DNA from: Ensifer adhaerens
GTDB taxonomy: Bacteria; Pseudomonadota; Alphaproteobacteria; Rhizobiales; Rhizobiaceae
Reading direction: 5' to 3'
Assembly (NCBI GenBank): GCA_900215285.1
Contig: OCMG01000004.1
Coordinates: 3,022,001 to 3,086,000 of the forward strand
DNA length: 64,000 bases
Part shown: one piece after another, positions 9,475-17,837 of the stretch
Layout: the number at the start of each line of letters is the position of its first letter
Position numbering within the stretch: position 1 is the first letter of the stretch
Notes under the pieces: model-generated
What the model was told of the DNA's origin: nothing
The model's input: only the letters and a program-made list of their open reading frames with translations
Databases searched by the model: none
Made by a program: the position numbers and the translations under genes

Positions 9475-10458
9475 ATGATCCGTTACGCCGAAGCCACAAT
9501 CGAGAGCTTTCCGATTGCCGGCAGCTTCACCATTTCCCGCGGCTCAAAAACCTCTGCAGACGTCGTGGTCTGCACCATTCGCGAGGGCGGTAACGCGGGA
9601 CGGGGCGAATGTGTTCCCTATCGCCGCTACGGAGAAACGATCGAGAGCGTCATGGCCGAAATCAACGCCATCCTGCCGATGGTGGTCGAAGGCATGGAAC
9701 GCAGCGTGTTGCAGTCGCTGATGAAGCCGGGGGCTGCCCGCAATGCGGTCGATTGCGCCCTCTGGGATCTTGAAGCGAAAAAGCGCGACATGACCGTCAT
9801 GGAGGCGATGGGCCTGAGCATCGCGCGGCCTCTCGTGACGGCCTACACGATTTCGTTGGCTTCGGCCGAGGAGATGGCAGCGCAGACGGCGAAATGGGCG
9901 CATCGCAAGCTGCTCAAGGTCAAGGTCGGCACGGAAGACGACGAATCACGCATTCGCGCGGTTCGCGCCGCCGCCCCCGACAGCGCCATCGTTCTGGACG
10001 CCAACGAAGGCTGGACCGAGGACAATCTGACACGCCATCTGACCATCGCCGCCGAATGCGGGATTGCGCTGATCGAACAGCCGCTGCCAGCCGGCAAGGA
10101 CGCCCTGCTCGCACGCATTCCGCATCCCGTGCCGATTTGCGCGGATGAAAGCGCGCACGAAGCCGAAGGGCTCGAACTGCTGCGCGACCGATATGATGCG
10201 ATCAACATCAAGCTCGACAAGGCGGGCGGACTGACGGAAGCCGTCAAAATGAAGAATCGAGCCCGCGAACTCGGCTACGAGGTCATGGTCGGCTGCATGG
10301 TCGGAACGTCGCTGGCCATGGCCCCCGCCGTGCTGCTGGCCCAGGACGCGGACTTCGTCGATCTCGATGGGCCGCTCCTGCTGTCGCGGGACCGGACGCC
10401 GGGCCTGGTCTATGACGCCTCGTTCGTCCTTCCACCTGCGCCAGCTCTTTGGGGCTGA
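9475..10458 (+). CDS. dgcA: Dipeptide (L-Ala-D/L-Glu) epimerase, enolase superfamily
   Basis: Enzymes of this group epimerise L-Ala-D-Glu, a murein peptide, or racemise N-acylated glutamate. The 327 residues have the enolase-superfamily layout: the KVKVG lysine pair with catalytic Lys150, metal ligands Asp175, Glu201 and Asp224 (ICADES), and the opposite base Lys246 in NIKLDKAGG. These match the muconate-lactonizing subgroup used by AE epimerases. The start at ATG 9475 has AAGG 7 nt upstream; ATG 9460 in the same frame lacks one. The 3' end overlaps the converging MFS gene by 49 bp. Substrate specificity is inferred. Confidence 0.85.
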   Translation: MIRYAEATIESFPIAGSFTISRGSKTSADVVVCTIREGGNAGRGECVPYRRYGETIESVMAEINAILPMVVEGMERSVLQSLMKPGAARNAVDCALWDLEAKKRDMTVMEAMGLSIARPLVTAYTISLASAEEMAAQTAKWAHRKLLKVKVGTEDDESRIRAVRAAAPDSAIVLDANEGWTEDNLTRHLTIAAECGIALIEQPLPAGKDALLARIPHPVPICADESAHEAEGLELLRDRYDAINIKLDKAGGLTEAVKMKNRARELGYEVMVGCMVGTSLAMAPAVLLAQDADFVDLDGPLLLSRDRTPGLVYDASFVLPPAPALWG

Positions 10459-11630
10459 GACAGCCAGCCGGCGATGACCGAGAGCGTGCCCGCAATGGCC
10501 AGTACGCACATGAACAGGAAGCTGACGCCGCCGAAGCGGTTGAACACGAAGCCGCAGAAGAAGGTCGAAACGGCCAGGAAGATGTTGCTGTAGAAGAAAT
10601 ACAGCCCCTCCGCGGTGGCCTCCTGATGGCCCGGCACGCGCTGTGTGATCAGCCGCTGCAGCCCGAGATGCGCGGTGGCGAAGGTGAAGGCGTGCAGGAC
10701 CTGCAACGGAATGAAGCTATAGAAATCCGTTGCTAGCGGGAACGCGGCCCAGCGCACGATCGACATCATCGTTCCGGCAAGGATGAGCTGCCAGATCGAG
10801 AAGCGGCGCAGCAGCCAGCTCGACCACAGGAAGACGCAAACTTCGGCGGCGACGCCCGCGCCCCAAAGCAGACCGATCTGCGATCCCGGGATCCCGATCT
10901 GCTCCCAGTAAAGCGATGAGAACGTGTAGAGCATGGCGTGGCTGGAGCCGGACAGTGTCACGCCGATGAGGACGAAGAGGAAGTCCGGCTTGCGGAAAAC
11001 ACGCTCTTCAGGAACCATTGTCGGCTCCGTAATCGGCTTCAGGCGGCTGACACCCGTTTTCGGTGCGATCAAGCCGCCGAGAACCGTCAGGAGGAAGCCG
11101 AAGGTAATGGCAGGCAGCACCGAGCTTGCCCCATGTGCACCGACGAGATAGCCCCCGGCCAATGTCGAGACGATGAAAAGGATCGAGCCCCACATCCGCA
11201 TGTGACCGTACTGGAAGGCCCAGCGGCGCGCGCCCGTCATCATCAGCGATTCGGCGACCGGCGAATAGGGCGAATAAAATGCGCCCAGCAGGCCGTAGAT
11301 CAGCAGAACCGGCCAGAACGCCACCGAATAGAACAGGGCGCAACAGGTGATGAACGAGGTGAGTCCCGACCAGAAGAGGACGGTTGCCCGCTCCCCGATC
11401 CTGTCGGAGAGCGCGGCCACCACGGGCGCGACGATCACGCGGACGATCAGGGGCACGCCGGTGATCAGCCCGATCTGCCAGTCCGCCAGATGCAGCGACT
11501 GAAGCCAGACTGGAAAATAGGGCATCAGAAGCGCATTGGTGATCATGGGCGCGCAGAACGTCATTGCGGCCCGCGTTCTGTAATAGAACGGCGCTTGCCC
11601 GAACTGGGCGTCCGAAAGAACAGTGGTCAT
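10410..11630 (-). CDS. MFS transporter (MFS_1-like/HcaT-type)
   Basis: This is an integral membrane protein of 406 residues with about twelve hydrophobic segments. The loop after segment 2 carries VVAALSDRIGER, matching the MFS signature between helices 2 and 3. The early stretch PYFPVWLQSLHLADWQIGL is typical of the MFS_1-like group that includes the 3-phenylpropionate permease HcaT and nucleoside or sugar permeases. The substrate cannot be told; neighbouring dgcA hints at a peptide or acid but they are on opposite strands. The gene overlaps the 3' end of dgcA by 49 bp. Confidence 0.85.
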   Translation of the reverse strand: MTTVLSDAQFGQAPFYYRTRAAMTFCAPMITNALLMPYFPVWLQSLHLADWQIGLITGVPLIVRVIVAPVVAALSDRIGERATVLFWSGLTSFITCCALFYSVAFWPVLLIYGLLGAFYSPYSPVAESLMMTGARRWAFQYGHMRMWGSILFIVSTLAGGYLVGAHGASSVLPAITFGFLLTVLGGLIAPKTGVSRLKPITEPTMVPEERVFRKPDFLFVLIGVTLSGSSHAMLYTFSSLYWEQIGIPGSQIGLLWGAGVAAEVCVFLWSSWLLRRFSIWQLILAGTMMSIVRWAAFPLATDFYSFIPLQVLHAFTFATAHLGLQRLITQRVPGHQEATAEGLYFFYSNIFLAVSTFFCGFVFNRFGGVSFLFMCVLAIAGTLSVIAGWLSQPQRAGAGGRTNEAS

Positions 11631-11766
11631 GTGATACCTGGAGGCGTGCGTCCGCGGAAAATGCCGGGACTGACTCGATTGCTAACACGCCCTTATGAGG
11701 TACGCCAATCAGCCTTTTTAATGGTCTGATCAATTCCGTGAAAACACGAGGATCGGTGTGACTTTT

Positions 11767-12087
11767 TTATCGGCTTCTCAGCGCCGCGCCGAGCGCCGTG
11801 CGGGCAAGCGTCGCCATCTCGTCGGGGTCGTCCCAGCCGATCTCGGGCATGGACCAGTAGGGCATCTTGACGTCCTTGCCGGTCTTGTTGTGCTGGTAGG
11901 TCCATTGCACACCGCCTTGAGCTTCGTATTGCGCGGCGCATTCGGCGTCGCCCTTGAGTAGCATGCGGTCGCGCAGCCAGATCGCGATGATCTCGCCATC
12001 GCTATAGATGCCCTTGCCGCCAAACATGCGGCGAATGGAGATGGGGGCGACGGCCTGAAACATCTCCTCAAGCTGATCGTTATCCAT
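11767..12087 (-). CDS. TfoX/Sxy N-terminal domain protein
   Basis: This 106-residue protein consists of only the TfoX N-terminal domain: it begins LEEMFQAVAPISIRRMFGGKGIY, which matches the family's RRMFGG core, and ends with a short Arg/Ala tail. In gammaproteobacteria TfoX/Sxy is a competence regulator, but stand-alone N-terminal-domain proteins in alphaproteobacteria have no proven role. It starts 4 bp beyond the stop of the molybdopterin-type fusion gene, so it is the last gene of that run and probably co-transcribed. Confidence 0.82.
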   Translation of the reverse strand: MDNDQLEEMFQAVAPISIRRMFGGKGIYSDGEIIAIWLRDRMLLKGDAECAAQYEAQGGVQWTYQHNKTGKDVKMPYWSMPEIGWDDPDEMATLARTALGAALRSR

Positions 12088-12091
12088 CGCC

Positions 12092-13705
12092 CTACCCCTT
12101 CAGCACACCGCCGGCCGCCTCGATCGCCTCAATGGTATCCACATCAAGATGGGCGGCCTCGCCGATTTCGACATCCACGACCGGCAGGCCGCTTTTCTCG
12201 ATGATATGCCGCGCACCGACATCGCCCTCAAGGCGCAGGAGCGCCGGGTAGAGCGTCTTCGGCAGGATCACAGGGTTACCGCGCTTGCCGGCGGACACGG
12301 CGCGGACGATGGCATTGCCACCTTCGCGACGGAAGGCGTCGATCAGCTTGCTGTAGTCGTCGGCGGTGACTCCCGGCATGTCTGCGAGCGCAATGACAAT
12401 GCCGTCCCTCTCCCGGAGCGCCTCGACGCCGACGCGGATCGAGGAGGCCATGCCGCTGGCAAAGTCTGGATTGCGGATGCTTTCCACGTTGAGCCCGGCA
12501 AGCGCCTCCCCGATCTCCTCGGCTCGATGACCTGTGATAACGGCGACCTTTTCGGCACCCGCAGACACTGCCGCCGCGACGCTGCGGCGCACCAGCGGCT
12601 CGCCGGAAAATTCGGCCAGCAGCTTGTGTTTTTCTCCGCCCATGCGGCTGGCGCGGCCGGCGGCGAGAACGGCGATGCCGACCGTCGGGCGATGCGGCTC
12701 CTCCGTCGCCTTTTCGCGCGGCAACGGGCGCAGCGGAATTTCCATCAGAAGACCTCCGACGCCCAAGCTCGCGGCATCCTTTTGCGTGGGCCGTTCGCCG
12801 GCGAGGATGCGGTTCAGGATCCAGTCGAAACCGTTTTCCTTGGGGCTTCTGGCACAGCCCGGGGCGCCGATGACCGGAACGCCGTGGACATAGCCGAGCA
12901 CCAGAAGATTGCCCGGGTCGACCGGCATTCCGGCAATGGCAAGCTCGCCGCCAGCCAACCGAATGGCGGCGGGGATGACATCCCCTTCATCGGTCATGGC
13001 GGAAGCGCCAAAGACGATGACAAGGCCGTAGCGGCTCGCGAAATCGGCGATATGGGCAGCAACCGCCTGTGCGTCGTGCGGACAGCGGGCTTCCTCGGCA
13101 ATGCGGCTGCCACTCGGGCGGAGGCGGTCCTCGGTGAGGCGCTTCGTCTTGTCCATGACGGAGGGTTTCAACGAGGGAAGCACCGTTGCGACCAGACCGG
13201 CCGTAAGGGTCGCAAAGGGCTTGACCGAGACGGCAGAGCCCGCCGCAAGCAGAGCTCGGCCCTGCTCCGCCAGTTCAGCCGAAACGGCGAGCGGAATGAT
13301 CTTGACGGTCGCCACCAGATCGCCCTTGCGAACGGGTGCGCGGTCGGCCAGCGTCGCCAGCGTCAATGCGGGGTGAACGGCGTTGAAGGTATCGATGAGC
13401 GTGCGGTCGGCGCGGAACAGGCCATTCGTCTCGGCATGGAAGTTGACGCGGCCCGTCGCCGCGGGTGAGGCCTTGAGACCATTGGCGTCAAGCGCAGACG
13501 CGATGCGTGAAGCAGCCTCGTCCTCGCCGATATCACCCGGCTCCAGCCGCGCGGCGATCACCGACGCAACGCCAGCAGCGCTTAACGTAACGATATCCGC
13601 TTCCGTTACGACATGTCCTTTCGGCAGACGGCCGCCCTCGAACATCACCGAATGGGCAAGCACGCAGGCCTTCGCCTCGGCAACCGGCACAGCGCCGAAG
13701 ATCAT
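12092..13705 (-). CDS. Fused molybdopterin-binding (MoeA/MogA-like) and MobA/MocA-like nucleotidyltransferase
   Basis: The 537 residues join two modules. Residues 1-330 resemble molybdopterin-binding proteins (a MoeA-like N-terminal region, then FGASAMTDEGDVIPAAIRLAG and GVPVIGAPGCARSPKENG around 232-295). Residues 342-537 are a nucleotidyltransferase with the signature LAAGRASRMGGEKHKLL starting at 347, as in MobA and MocA, which add GMP or CMP to molybdopterin. The likely role is cytidylylation or handling of the molybdenum cofactor for a hydroxylase. The ATG overlaps the stop of the XdhC-like gene by 4 bp (ATGA), so they are co-translated. The precise chemistry is inference. Confidence 0.85.
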   Translation of the reverse strand: MIFGAVPVAEAKACVLAHSVMFEGGRLPKGHVVTEADIVTLSAAGVASVIAARLEPGDIGEDEAASRIASALDANGLKASPAATGRVNFHAETNGLFRADRTLIDTFNAVHPALTLATLADRAPVRKGDLVATVKIIPLAVSAELAEQGRALLAAGSAVSVKPFATLTAGLVATVLPSLKPSVMDKTKRLTEDRLRPSGSRIAEEARCPHDAQAVAAHIADFASRYGLVIVFGASAMTDEGDVIPAAIRLAGGELAIAGMPVDPGNLLVLGYVHGVPVIGAPGCARSPKENGFDWILNRILAGERPTQKDAASLGVGGLLMEIPLRPLPREKATEEPHRPTVGIAVLAAGRASRMGGEKHKLLAEFSGEPLVRRSVAAAVSAGAEKVAVITGHRAEEIGEALAGLNVESIRNPDFASGMASSIRVGVEALRERDGIVIALADMPGVTADDYSKLIDAFRREGGNAIVRAVSAGKRGNPVILPKTLYPALLRLEGDVGARHIIEKSGLPVVDVEIGEAAHLDVDTIEAIEAAGGVLKG

Positions 13706-14397
13706 GCTCTGGCTCCAATCGCGCGCTTGCGCAGCGTCTGGATGATGTCGCCGAGGATCGCGACGGCGATTTCGCCGGGCGTGGAGGCACCGATGTCGAG
13801 GCCTATGGGGGCCGAAATGCGGGCGATCTGCGCGTCCGTGCAGCCGGCTTCCTTCAAGCGTTCCACGCGCTTTGCATGCGTCTTGCGGCTGCCAAGCGCG
13901 CCGACATAGAAGCAGCCGGTTTTCAGTGACGAAACAAGCGGATAGTCATCGATCTTCGGATCGTGAGTCACCGCGACGAGCGCCGTGAAGGCATCAAGCG
14001 GCGTGTCCTTCAGCACATCCTCCGGCCAATCGGCGGTCAGCTTCACGCCGGCGAAACGTTCGGGCGTCGCAAAGGCCGTGCGCGGGTCGATGATCTCAAG
14101 ATCAAAGCCGGCAGCGGGCGCCATGGCGGCCAGCGCCTGGCTGATATGGACGGCACCGATCACGATGATGCGCGGCGGCGGAACGTGGACGTTGAGGAAG
14201 AAGCTCTTGCCCTCTTCATCGACCAGGCCGGATTTGCCGGAGAGGAAGGCCTTGTTCAGCGCCTCTGCCGAGAGGCCGACCAGTGTCTCACCTTCCAGCG
14301 CCAGCCGGTCCTCGCCCGTTGCCAGATCGGTGATGAGGATGGCGGCGCGGCGGGCGCGCTTGGCTTCGTTCAGTTGCTTCAGGATTTCGATGCGCAT
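13702..14397 (-). CDS. XdhC C-terminal (Rossmann) domain protein
   Basis: XdhC-type proteins bind molybdenum cofactor and help sulfurate and insert it into xanthine-dehydrogenase-like enzymes. This 231-residue product has the XdhC C-terminal Rossmann domain: IIVIGAVHISQAL near the middle (usually GAGHV, here GAVHI), GALGSRKTHAKR, and PIGLDIGASTPGEIAVAI near the end. The start at MRIEILKQ overlaps the preceding stop by one base (TGATG). The N-terminal XdhC domain sits in the next gene upstream, so what is one protein in classical XdhC is two here. Confidence 0.87.
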   Translation of the reverse strand: MRIEILKQLNEAKRARRAAILITDLATGEDRLALEGETLVGLSAEALNKAFLSGKSGLVDEEGKSFFLNVHVPPPRIIVIGAVHISQALAAMAPAAGFDLEIIDPRTAFATPERFAGVKLTADWPEDVLKDTPLDAFTALVAVTHDPKIDDYPLVSSLKTGCFYVGALGSRKTHAKRVERLKEAGCTDAQIARISAPIGLDIGASTPGEIAVAILGDIIQTLRKRAIGARA

Positions 14398-14726
14398 CAG
14401 GCGACCTTTTCGACATAAACACGGATTCGGCCGCCGCAGGAGAGGCCGACACGCCATGCCGTCTCGTCCGCCACGCCGAATTCCAGCATCCGCGCACTGC
14501 CCGATCCGATCACATCCATCGCCTCGGTGATCACCGCGCCCTCGACGCAGCCGCCGGAGACGGAGCCGTGGAAATTGCCCTCGCCGTCGATCACCAGATG
14601 GCTGCCCACCGGGCGCGGCGCGGAGCCCCAGGTCTCGATCACGGTCGCCAGCGCCACATCGCGCCCCTCATTTTTCCAGCCTTCCGCGATGAGAAGCGGA
14701 TCGTCAAAACCGGCCATGTCGTTCAT
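14397..14726 (-). CDS. XdhC/CoxI N-terminal domain protein
   Basis: This 109-residue protein contains only the N-terminal XdhC/CoxI domain: VIETWGSAPRPVGSHLVI near 29-46, SVSGGCVEGAV near 55-65 with the conserved Cys, and VGLSCGGRIRVYVE at the C-terminus. It would act with the Rossmann-domain partner encoded immediately downstream (stop and start overlap as TGATG) in maturation of a molybdenum hydroxylase. The 5' side is a 240-bp gap filled mostly by a palindromic repeat, so the gene may need its own promoter or read-through from coxE. Confidence 0.87.
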   Translation of the reverse strand: MNDMAGFDDPLLIAEGWKNEGRDVALATVIETWGSAPRPVGSHLVIDGEGNFHGSVSGGCVEGAVITEAMDVIGSGSARMLEFGVADETAWRVGLSCGGRIRVYVEKVA

Positions 14727-14764
14727 CGGTGCCTCCGTTTTGTTTCGTATGTGGGGGCATCAAG

Positions 14765-14949
14765 ACCCCCTCTCTTGCAAAATCTATGACTTAGCCTTTG
14801 GCTAAGCTCATGATTTTGCTTTCTCCCCCACCAGGGGGGAGATGGGGAGGATGGCGGCCCCGCGTTCTCCAATCTCCCCCTTGGTGGGGGAGAACGGAAT
14901 TTCAGCATCTTAGCTTCAGCTAAGTGCTAGAAATTCCAAGAGAGGGGGT
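14765..14949. repeat. RIME-like palindromic intergenic element
   Basis: This 185-bp element has perfect 13-bp terminal inverted repeats (14765-14777 and 14937-14949). It consists of two diverged halves in inverse orientation. Each half is a hairpin: GCAAAATC...GATTTTGC enclosing CTTAGCC/GGCTAAG in the left half, and GGAATTTC...GAAATTCC enclosing TTAGCT/AGCTAA in the right half. Each half is followed by a CTCCCCCACC/GGTGGGGGAG block. It fills the gap between coxE and the XdhC gene and encodes no protein. The form fits the rhizobial intergenic mosaic elements. Confidence 0.8.
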
Positions 14950-14966
14950 AGCTCGTCCTCGATTTA

Positions 14967-16205
14967 TCAAACCCGCCCCAGATACCGCCGCGGGTCAGCC
15001 TTGCGCCCGCCGCCTTCGCCTGACAGCGCCGCCACCAGATCGCCGATCGCTTCCAGATTATGCACCGGGCGGAACTCGTCAACATGGGGCAGCATGGCGC
15101 GGACGCCGCGGGCGCGGGCTTCGAATCCATCAAAACGTAGGAGCGGATTGAGCCAAATCAAGCGGCGGCAGGAACGATGCAGCCGATCCATCTCGGTTTG
15201 CAGCTCTTCGATACTGTCGCGCTCCAGTCCGTCGGTGATCAAAAGCACGCTCGCGCCCTGCCCCAGCACGCGCCGCGCCCACAGCCGATTGAACTCGCGC
15301 AGCGTTTGGCCGATGCGCGTGCCGCCAGACCAGTCGGTAACGGCCGCCGAACAGGCATCCAGCGCCTCGTCCGGGTCCTTGTGGCGCATCTGGCGGGTGA
15401 CGTTGGTCAGCCGCGTTCCGAACAGGAAGGTGTGCACCCGCCGGCGGTTTTCCGTCATGGCATGGAGGAAATGCAGGAAGATTCGGGTGTACTGGCTCAT
15501 CGAGCCGGAAATGTCGGCGAGGATGACGAGCGGCGGGTGGATCGTCCGATGCTGCTTGAACTTCGGCAGAAGCAGATCGCCGCCCGTCTTCATGCTGGCA
15601 CGCATGGTCTGGCGAGCGTCGAAGATCTTGGGTCGGTTCGACGGGCGGAACCGCCGGGTGCGGACCTCGTCGAAGGGCAATTGGATGCGGGCGATTTCGG
15701 CCTTGGCGATGGCGAGTTCCTTTGCCGACATCTGGGCGAAATCCATCTTCCGCAGCACTTCCGAGCCGGACATGGTGAAGCGCGCGTCGAATTCGATTTC
15801 CGGTTCCTCGGGCTTTGCACTGTGGCGGTCCTTCTCCGCCACCAACGCGTCGGCGGCGCGGGACTGGCCGGCACGGCTCTTCTCCTTCTGGCCGAGATTG
15901 GGCGTGCCGTGCAGCATCATCTGCATCATCTTGGCGATCAGCTCGCGCGAGCGCCAGAACAGCCGGAACGCCTCGTCAAAGACGGCCTTGTCCTCATGGC
16001 GCTTTACGAAGACGGCGAAGAGCGCCGTGTAGAATTCCTCGCGCGAGCCGATGCCGATGGCCTCGACCGCCTCGACGGCATCGATGACAGCGCCGGGGCC
16101 GATCTTCAGGCCCGCCTTGCGCAGGGCGCGGGCGAAGAAGGTGATGTTGTCGGCAAGCCTGCCGTCGCCCCTGCCGCCACCTGCGATTTCGCCCGAGACA
16201 TCCAT
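14967..16205 (-). CDS. coxE: CoxE-like VWA domain protein
   Basis: CoxE works with the AAA ATPase CoxD in maturation of aerobic CO dehydrogenase and related molybdenum hydroxylases. This 412-residue protein has a helical N-terminal half and a von Willebrand A domain at about 224-400. The MIDAS motif DISGSM gives Asp231, Ser233 and Ser235, and the later DWSGGTRIG supplies the conserved Thr. It lies 4 bp downstream of the coxD-like gene on the same strand, the usual pair. No CO dehydrogenase subunit genes (coxM, coxS, coxL) are in the window, so its client is not known. Confidence 0.87.
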   Translation of the reverse strand: MDVSGEIAGGGRGDGRLADNITFFARALRKAGLKIGPGAVIDAVEAVEAIGIGSREEFYTALFAVFVKRHEDKAVFDEAFRLFWRSRELIAKMMQMMLHGTPNLGQKEKSRAGQSRAADALVAEKDRHSAKPEEPEIEFDARFTMSGSEVLRKMDFAQMSAKELAIAKAEIARIQLPFDEVRTRRFRPSNRPKIFDARQTMRASMKTGGDLLLPKFKQHRTIHPPLVILADISGSMSQYTRIFLHFLHAMTENRRRVHTFLFGTRLTNVTRQMRHKDPDEALDACSAAVTDWSGGTRIGQTLREFNRLWARRVLGQGASVLLITDGLERDSIEELQTEMDRLHRSCRRLIWLNPLLRFDGFEARARGVRAMLPHVDEFRPVHNLEAIGDLVAALSGEGGGRKADPRRYLGRV

Positions 16206-16209
16206 CGTG

Positions 16210-17139
16210 TCAGCCTGCGGCCAGAAGTTCGGCCTTCACCTCGGAGAGGATCTTCGTGCCCTCGCCACCCTGAATGCGCGCAATATCATCCTGATACTTC
16301 AGAAGCGTGCCGAGCGTATCGGCAATCGTTTCCGGGTCGAGCGCCACGCGGTCGAGCTCCGTCAGCGCCGTTGCCCAGTCGATGGTTTCGGCAACGCCGG
16401 GGTTCTTGAAGAGATCGACCTCGCGCAGCTTCTGCACGTAAGCCACGACCTGGCGCGCCAGCGTGTCGTTGCAGCCCGGCACCTTGCGGGAGACGATTTC
16501 CAGCTCCTGCTTGGCATCCGGATAGCCGACCCAGTGATAGAGGCAGCGGCGCTTCAGCGCGTCATGCACTTCGCGGGTGCGGTTCGTCGTGATGATGACG
16601 ATCGGCGGCTCTTCGGCGCGGATCGTGCCGTATTCGGGGATCGTGACCTGGAAATCCGAGAGGACTTCCAGCAGGAAGGCCTCGAAGGCTTCGTCGGTAC
16701 GGTCGAGTTCGTCAATAAGGAAGACGGGTGCGCGGCCGGCGGGCGCGGAAATCGCCTGCAGGACCGGACGACGGATCAGGTGCTTTTCGGAGAATATGCC
16801 GGCTTCCATCTCGCCGCGATCCGTCGCGCCCGAGGCTTCCGAGAGGCGGATTTCCAGCATCTGGGCGGGATAGTTCCACTCATAGACGGCGGACGAAATG
16901 TCCAGACCTTCATAGCATTGCAGGCGGATCAGCGGCCGATCGAGCGCCTTGGCCAGAACCTTGGCGACCTCCGTCTTGCCGACCCCGGCATCTCCCTCCA
17001 GGAAGAGCGGGCGCTTGAGCTTGAGCGCGAGGAAGAGCACCGTCGCCAGCGAACGCGAGGCAAGGTAGTCGTTCTCTTCCAGAAGGCTGGCGGTCTCGTC
17101 GATGGATTGCGGCAGCGGCCGCGCGGTCATGCCGGTCAT
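16210..17139 (-). CDS. coxD: MoxR/CoxD-type AAA+ ATPase
   Basis: This 309-residue MoxR-family ATPase has Walker A GDAGVGKT (49-56), Walker B LIDELD (141-146), sensor 1 in VIITTNRTRE, and the arginine-rich ALKRRCLYHW region. CoxD in Oligotropha acts in building the copper-sulfur-molybdenum site of CO dehydrogenase together with CoxE; by homology this one should remodel or load a molybdenum enzyme. It directly precedes coxE (4-bp gap). It begins at ATG 17139; a second ATG at 17130 is possible. Confidence 0.88.
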   Translation of the reverse strand: MTGMTARPLPQSIDETASLLEENDYLASRSLATVLFLALKLKRPLFLEGDAGVGKTEVAKVLAKALDRPLIRLQCYEGLDISSAVYEWNYPAQMLEIRLSEASGATDRGEMEAGIFSEKHLIRRPVLQAISAPAGRAPVFLIDELDRTDEAFEAFLLEVLSDFQVTIPEYGTIRAEEPPIVIITTNRTREVHDALKRRCLYHWVGYPDAKQELEIVSRKVPGCNDTLARQVVAYVQKLREVDLFKNPGVAETIDWATALTELDRVALDPETIADTLGTLLKYQDDIARIQGGEGTKILSEVKAELLAAG

Positions 17140-17171
17140 GTGGGGCGAAATCTCCTCTTATGAGGAGAAGT

Positions 17172-17666
17172 CTATATCGCGTGATAGCTCCGGTCCATAT
17201 AAACAAGAGACTGATCTTTGGAGCCGAGCCGCAGGCCCACGACCTCGCCGAAGAAGATATTGTGGGTCGACACCGACTTCGTATCGACGATGCGGCAATC
17301 GTACGTCGCGATCGAATCCTTCAGTGTCGGCGCGCCCGTCACCAGTTCGTCCCACTCGCCCATGGCGAAGCGCTCCTCGACCGGCAGTTTTGCAAAGCCG
17401 GCGAAGGCATCGGCAAGATCTCTGTGATGGGCGGCGAGCGTATTCAGCGCGAAGACGCCGCTTTCGACGAAGATGTCGTTGCTGGCATTGTGGCGGTTGA
17501 GGCAGACGAGGACCATGGCGGGACTGTCGGAGACCGAGCAGGCGGCGGTGATCGTCACGCCGCGACGCACGCCTTCATGGGCGGTCGTGACGATCTGCAC
17601 GTGGCCGGCATAGCGCGCCATGGCGTCGCGATAGAGCTTCGGATCGATGCCGGGTGCGCTCAACAC
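17172..17666 (-). CDS. Flavin reductase domain protein
   Basis: This 164-residue protein belongs to the FMN-binding flavin reductase family: GVTITAACSVSDSPAMVLVCLNR at 36-58, NTLAAHH near 74, and the C-terminal stretch HNIFFGEVVGLRLG typical of the fold. Members reduce FMN or FAD with NAD(P)H for a partner oxygenase. It is 32 bp upstream of coxD on the same strand, so it may be the first gene of the molybdenum maturation operon; its role there is unknown. The start is GTG with GGAG 6 nt upstream. Confidence 0.82.
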   Translation of the reverse strand: MLSAPGIDPKLYRDAMARYAGHVQIVTTAHEGVRRGVTITAACSVSDSPAMVLVCLNRHNASNDIFVESGVFALNTLAAHHRDLADAFAGFAKLPVEERFAMGEWDELVTGAPTLKDSIATYDCRIVDTKSVSTHNIFFGEVVGLRLGSKDQSLVYMDRSYHAI

Positions 17667-17837
17667 TTCATTCTCCAGTCTGTTCTTGTGATGATAAAGA
17701 TAAGGCAGGAATGTTAAAATTCACCGCCCCAGCCCCGACAAATTGCCGTTTTCGACCGACATGTCGTAATTCCGTTTGAAGCGGAGCCAGCGCCCCACTA
17801 TTGTTTTCAACACGATACGAAACGGATGCCGCACCGG

